From: Desulfobacterales bacterium CG23_combo_of_CG06-09_8_20_14_all_52_9
GTDB taxonomy: Bacteria; Desulfobacterota; Desulfobacteria; Desulfobacterales; UBA2156
Assembly: GCA_002771315.1 (NCBI GenBank)
Contig: PCSF01000020.1
Span: 1 to 10,984 of the forward strand
Length of the DNA: 10,984 bases
Direction: 5' to 3'
Shown: piece after piece, positions 7,558-10,984 of the stretch
Layout of the letters: every line of letters begins with the position of its first letter
Numbering within the stretch: the first letter of the stretch is position 1
Notes under the pieces: generated by a model
Databases searched by the model: none
The model's input: the letters and a program-made list of their open reading frames with translations, nothing else
What the model was told of the DNA's origin: nothing
Made by a program: the position numbers and the translations under genes

Positions 7558-9147
7558 ATGGAAAAACCGCCCCTTCCTTCTAAATGGCGTTGCCTTATCG
7601 GGAACCCGGGTTTCTGGGTGATCCTCTTAGGGGCAGGCATCCGGCTTTTTGCCTGGGTGCAGACCTATGTGATCAACCCGGACGGGACGCTCTATATCCA
7701 TCAAGCTCGGGCCCTTTATTACGGACTCTGGAAACAGGCAACGCCTTGCGGGACCGGCTTTTTGTCCAACTATGCTTTTCTTATCACCGCCGCTTTCCCC
7801 TTATTCGGAGACTGGGTTCAAGCCGCACGGGCGGTCTCTTTCCTGTTCGGGACCCTGACTCTGGTCCCTCTCTATTTCCTGCTGCGCCGTTTTTTCACCG
7901 AGTCGGTCAGCGCTTTAGGCATACTTGTCTTTGCGGTCATGCCGGTTCTGGCGGGACGGAGTGCCGACGTAGTACGCGATCCGGTCTACTGGTTCTTTTT
8001 GGTTCTCGGTATGTATACCTTTGTTGCCCGGAAACCGACGACAGGCTATCAAGGCCTCCTTTTGTCGAGCCTGTCTTTTTTATTGGCCACCTGGGCCAGG
8101 GTTGAAGCGATGACGGCCATCTTCGTTTCAGTAATTTATCTTATCATCGCCGAGCGGGAAGCACGCATTAAAAAACTGGCCATATTCCTGATCCCGGTTA
8201 TCGGCGCGGCGGGAATATCCTTTATAGCAGCCTGGACGTACGGGTTACCTCCCTCAGGCCTTTACCGGGCCCACGAGATTATCGATAAGGCATCCGGACC
8301 CATATCCCACTATAAGATGCTCCGCTTCAATCTGGCCGATTTGGGGTCGGGGATTCAGGATCCCCTCGTGAAGCGCTTTTTGCCGGAAGCCAGCAATTTC
8401 GGGTGGCTTGTCGGTCTGGGGACTTTTGCCAATCGCGCCCTGGAGGCTTTCTTTTACCCCCTTTTTGCCTTGTTTTTAGTGGGCGTTGTGCAGATCAAAA
8501 CGTATCTTAAAAAAGAGCCCGTACTGCTCTATTTCATCCTCATGATCGTTGTCGCTGCGGGTGGGTTATATCTTCATATCCTGCAGTGGTGGATCCTGGA
8601 CAACCGGCATATGGCCATTATCATCTTTCCCGGTGCTGTTTTCGCCGGTCTTGGAGTGCAACGCATCCGCCATTTCCTCCGGTCGCGGTTCTGCCTGAAT
8701 GACCGAGCAGCCCTTTGGATTATCTTTGCGGTGATCTTGGTATTCACACTCCCTAAGAACCTGCAACCCCGGGAAAAGGACAAGGAGGTCTTTAAGGAAA
8801 TCGGTGAGACCGTGGCCCGGATTTCAGGGAACCGGGAAGAAATCCGCGTGGCAGCCTCCATGGATACGATCCGATGGTTTTCTTTTTATGCCAACCTTAA
8901 ATTCCCCGGAGCCCCGTGCCCCCAGCCTTACAACGATTTCCACGCCCTGGTAGGAGATAGCTACGAGGCCTTTTTATCTAACTTAAAGAGCATGGGCGTG
9001 CGCTATTTTCTTTGGGAAGAGCGGCACTGGCCAAAGGACCGATATGACTTTTTTCAAAAAGGCTATAAAAAGGACTTCAAGAAGATTGGGCGATGGAAAC
9101 ACCGGGACACCGGACGCATGATTCTATTCGAGCTTCGTTCCCGATGA
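7558..9147 (+). CDS. Polytopic GT-C glycosyltransferase (GT39/ArnT/PMT-like)
   Basis: A 529-residue integral membrane protein with about eleven or twelve hydrophobic segments (roughly 18-36, 68-84, 91-108, 117-133, 142-157, 165-181, 185-199, 206-228, 295-312, 321-341, 352-368, 384-399) and a soluble C-terminal part (about 405-529). The first outside loop holds NPDGTLYIHQARAL (40-53), matching the acidic D-x-x-Y-like loop of GT-C enzymes that use polyprenyl-phosphate sugars; DPVYWFFLVLG (141-151), ATWARVEAM (177-185) and WILDNRHMAIIIFPG (345-359) also fit the GT39/ArnT pattern. Such enzymes act on the periplasmic side, on protein or on lipid A/LPS. In this operon an LPS acceptor is the better guess; protein O-glycosylation cannot be excluded. 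It follows the GT9 gene by 14 nt with no strong ribosome binding site. Confidence 0.85.
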   Translation: MEKPPLPSKWRCLIGNPGFWVILLGAGIRLFAWVQTYVINPDGTLYIHQARALYYGLWKQATPCGTGFLSNYAFLITAAFPLFGDWVQAARAVSFLFGTLTLVPLYFLLRRFFTESVSALGILVFAVMPVLAGRSADVVRDPVYWFFLVLGMYTFVARKPTTGYQGLLLSSLSFLLATWARVEAMTAIFVSVIYLIIAEREARIKKLAIFLIPVIGAAGISFIAAWTYGLPPSGLYRAHEIIDKASGPISHYKMLRFNLADLGSGIQDPLVKRFLPEASNFGWLVGLGTFANRALEAFFYPLFALFLVGVVQIKTYLKKEPVLLYFILMIVVAAGGLYLHILQWWILDNRHMAIIIFPGAVFAGLGVQRIRHFLRSRFCLNDRAALWIIFAVILVFTLPKNLQPREKDKEVFKEIGETVARISGNREEIRVAASMDTIRWFSFYANLKFPGAPCPQPYNDFHALVGDSYEAFLSNLKSMGVRYFLWEERHWPKDRYDFFQKGYKKDFKKIGRWKHRDTGRMILFELRSR

Positions 9148-9169
9148 TCGCACGGCTTCCGGCAAAGGA

Positions 9170-10090
9170 ATGAATCGCATTTCAGGCGCCTCCCCGGATT
9201 TTTTGGCGGATTTGACCGTCATCATTGTCAATTACAACGCCGCACGTTTCCTTAATCGATGCCTGGAATCCGTTTTCGCACAAGATGGAGTACGATTCGA
9301 AGTCCTGGTAGTGGATAACGCATCGACCGATCACAGCCGAAATCTTATCCAAGAAAGTTTTCCAAAGGTTCATCTCATCGCCAATTCGATCAACATGGGG
9401 TTTTCACGTGCCAACAACCAGGCCCTGGAAAGTGCGGCGGGAGAGTACATTTATTTCCTGAACCCGGATACCGAAGTCCAACCGGGAGCTTTTTCTCGTA
9501 TGGTGGCATACTTGTCCGTCCACCCGGAGGTGGGGATCGCCGGAACCCGAATCGTAAACCCCGACGGCTCTTCCCAGTCCTCCGTGGAGTGGCGGTATCC
9601 CGGGGGCAAGCACGGCGAAAAAGAGATTAAGAGACGGATCGGTTTCCCGACCGGCGATACGAACCCCATTGCATGGGTCCTGGGTGCCAGCATGGTGGCC
9701 CGGCGGTCTTTGCTTCGAGAAATCGGGGGATTTGACGAGCGGTTTTTCCTCTACGGTGAAGATGCCGATATCTGCCTGCGCGTGCGTCAAGCCGGATTTC
9801 GGATCGGATTCATCCCGGAAGCCGCGGTATTGCACTGGGGGGGACAGAGCGAACGCGGACACTGTCGCCTCGCGGTCTGGGAAAAGAAAGTCCGTGCCGA
9901 AACGCTTTTTTATGATAAGCATTATTCAAAGGCAACTTGCCGCCGGATCCATCGCGAGGGCCTTTTGAAGGCATACTGGCGGCTTTTGACTCTTGAGGCG
10001 GAAACGATTTTTTTAGGGAAAAAAGAAAAAAACCTTGAAAAGCGGCTCAAGTACCGTGCGGTGGCAAGGGGCTATCGATGGAATCCCTAA
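9170..10090 (+). CDS. GT2 glycosyltransferase, rhamnosyltransferase-like (WbbL group)
   Basis: A 306-residue cytoplasmic GT-A glycosyltransferase, a paralogue of the product at 5455-6405. It shows LTVIIVNYNAARFLNRCLES (15-34), VLVVDNASTDHS (45-56), NMGFSRANNQALE (75-87), FLNPDTEVQPGAF (96-108), IVNPDGSSQSS (128-138), VLGASMVARRSLL (170-182), GGFDERFFLYGEDADICLRV (186-205) and AAVLHWGGQS (218-227). The NPDT segment is the usual metal-binding site and the GEDAD segment the catalytic-base region. Unlike its paralogue it has no C-terminal membrane segment; the end is lysine/arginine-rich and may contact membrane lipid. The start ATG 9170 follows a 22-nt gap; its purine block AAAGGA abuts the ATG, so the site is poor, and TTG 9203, just ahead of the conserved first strand, is a weaker alternative. 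The transferred sugar is unknown. Confidence 0.91.
   Translation: MNRISGASPDFLADLTVIIVNYNAARFLNRCLESVFAQDGVRFEVLVVDNASTDHSRNLIQESFPKVHLIANSINMGFSRANNQALESAAGEYIYFLNPDTEVQPGAFSRMVAYLSVHPEVGIAGTRIVNPDGSSQSSVEWRYPGGKHGEKEIKRRIGFPTGDTNPIAWVLGASMVARRSLLREIGGFDERFFLYGEDADICLRVRQAGFRIGFIPEAAVLHWGGQSERGHCRLAVWEKKVRAETLFYDKHYSKATCRRIHREGLLKAYWRLLTLEAETIFLGKKEKNLEKRLKYRAVARGYRWNP
10066..10071 (+). promoter_or_regulatory. Ribosome binding site of the GT4 gene
   Basis: AAGGGG within the end of the preceding GT2 gene lies 6 nt before ATG 10078. It favours this ATG over the in-frame GTG at 10096. Confidence 0.55.
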
Positions 10091-10984
10091 AAAAGGTGCA
10101 CAAGAAAGGGAAAATTCCCATCGCCCTGGTAGTTCCGAAGTATGGCCTCATGGGAGGAGCGGAATCCGTTGTTTTCGAGATGGGGGAGCGTCTTGCCCGG
10201 ATGGAAAGTCTTACGGTTCACGTCCTGGCGCACCGCTGGAAGACCGGCAATGCCCCTATTTGGTTCCATAAAATCCCGGTGGTGAAGTTCCCGAGATTTT
10301 TAGAACCTCTAAGCTTCGCTCATTTTGTGGATCGATGGATCCGTCGCCATCCCGACGTCTTGGTTCACAGCCATGAGCGGATCCACCAGATGGATCTGTT
10401 TACGTTTCACGGCATCCCCCATCGGACATGGATTCGGGAAGTTCGAAAAAAGCGGATGAGCCTTTTCGACCGGGCCACCGCCTGGGTGGAGAAGCGAGGG
10501 ATGGTCAATCCTCGTCTCGCAAACATCTTGCCGGTTTCCAGTCTGGTCAAGGAAGAAGTTTTACGGTGCTATGGGATCCCCGAGTCCCGGATCCGGATCA
10601 TGCATCCCGGAATCGCCCTGGAGCGATTCACAGGGTTGGACCGGCAGGCATGCCGCAAGCAAGTCCGGGCCCGGTACGACCTCGCATCCTCGGATGTGGT
10701 CATCCTATTCTTGGGAATGAACTTTGAAATCAAACGACTGGATCTGGTGATGAAAGGGATGGCCCATGCCCTGAAGCGAAGTCCTGAAATTCCTTGGAAA
10801 CTCCTGGTGGCAGGGAAAGGAAATCTAAGGAAGTATCGTTTCCTGGCAAAGGAATTGGGTATCGGGGATCGCGTCATTTTCGCAGGTCCCGTGACTCCCG
10901 TGGAACCCTACTATCTTGCGGCAGATCTTTTTGCCATGCCGTCCTGGATGGATACTTTCGGAATGGCTGTCCTTGAAGCGATGG
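10078..10984 (+). CDS. GT4 glycosyltransferase, WaaG-like, 3' truncated by window edge
   Basis: An open frame of 302 codons runs off the end of the window without a stop. It encodes a GT-B retaining glycosyltransferase of family 4 (group 1). The N-terminal domain has IALVVPKYGLMGGAESVV (15-32), the glycine loop typical of the family, HSHERI (97-102) and LFTFHGIP (107-114), and ILPVSSLVKEEVLRCYGIP (150-168). The C-terminal domain begins with VVILFLGMNFEIKRLDLVMKG (207-227, with the donor-phosphate binding Lys/Arg), then KLLVAGKG (241-248), VIFAGPV (266-272) and AADLFAMPSWMDTFGMAVLEA (281-301). In the E-x7-E motif the first Glu is Asp (D292), a common variant in WaaG-like proteins; the second is E300. 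It overlaps the preceding GT2 gene by 13 nt (stop 10088-10090). By analogy with WaaG it may add a hexose such as glucose to the core heptose, but the sugar is inferred. About 60-80 residues are probably missing. Confidence 0.9.
   Translation, partial: MESLKKVHKKGKIPIALVVPKYGLMGGAESVVFEMGERLARMESLTVHVLAHRWKTGNAPIWFHKIPVVKFPRFLEPLSFAHFVDRWIRRHPDVLVHSHERIHQMDLFTFHGIPHRTWIREVRKKRMSLFDRATAWVEKRGMVNPRLANILPVSSLVKEEVLRCYGIPESRIRIMHPGIALERFTGLDRQACRKQVRARYDLASSDVVILFLGMNFEIKRLDLVMKGMAHALKRSPEIPWKLLVAGKGNLRKYRFLAKELGIGDRVIFAGPVTPVEPYYLAADLFAMPSWMDTFGMAVLEAM

Noticed and set aside
9148..9169. Gap between the GT-C and GT2 genes considered as a promoter site.
   Set aside because: At 22 nt it is too short to hold a clear promoter by itself and no -35/-10 pair was seen.
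9404..9922. A 172-codon open frame on the - strand opposite the second rhamnosyltransferase-like GT2.
   Set aside because: It mirrors the conserved GT2 motifs on the + strand and has no recognisable features of its own.

Overview
The window is a single, tightly packed block of eleven genes, all on the + strand, for building the lipid A and inner/outer core part of lipopolysaccharide. It opens inside a Kdo transferase gene (waaA/kdtA, 3' end only) and closes inside a family-4 glycosyltransferase gene (5' part only). No RNA genes, mobile elements, CRISPR arrays, terminators or internal promoters could be seen.

Organism: the proteins are those of a Gram-negative, LPS-bearing bacterium. Base composition looks moderately GC-rich by eye. 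The gene order waaA - lpxK - WaaE-like GT2 - lpxL - waaF - waaC, and the style of the proteins, resemble Desulfobacterota (former Deltaproteobacteria, sulfate-reducing or syntrophic lineages). This placement is inferred from gene order and remembered protein style, not from a search.

Layout. (1) Positions 2-5455 hold the conserved inner part: Kdo transfer (waaA'), lipid A 4'-kinase (lpxK), a WaaE/KdtX-like GT2 glycosyltransferase, a late lipid A acyltransferase (lpxL/htrB type), heptosyltransferase II (waaF) and heptosyltransferase I (waaC). (2) Positions 5455-10984 hold a more variable outer part: a GT2 of the rhamnosyltransferase-like type with a C-terminal hydrophobic segment, a third heptosyltransferase-family (GT9) protein, a polytopic GT-C (GT39/ArnT/PMT-like) glycosyltransferase, a second rhamnosyltransferase-like GT2, and a WaaG-like GT4 cut by the window end.

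The genes overlap by 1, 4 or 13 nt or are separated by 0-33 nt (depending on start choice), with GTGA, TTGA and TAATG stop/start junctions, so one polycistronic message with translational coupling is the simplest reading. Functionally: WaaA adds Kdo to the lipid A precursor whose 4'-phosphate LpxK supplies; the LpxL-type enzyme adds a secondary acyl chain; WaaC and WaaF add the first two heptoses; the remaining glycosyltransferases extend or decorate the core, most in the cytoplasm, with the GT-C enzyme probably acting on the periplasmic side using a polyprenyl-phosphate sugar. Exact sugars and linkages for the last five enzymes cannot be read from sequence.

I did not find a clearly undescribed system here. 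The points worth a second look are the GT-C enzyme inside a core operon, three tandem GT9 paralogues sharing a C-terminal cysteine cluster, and several start-site choices.
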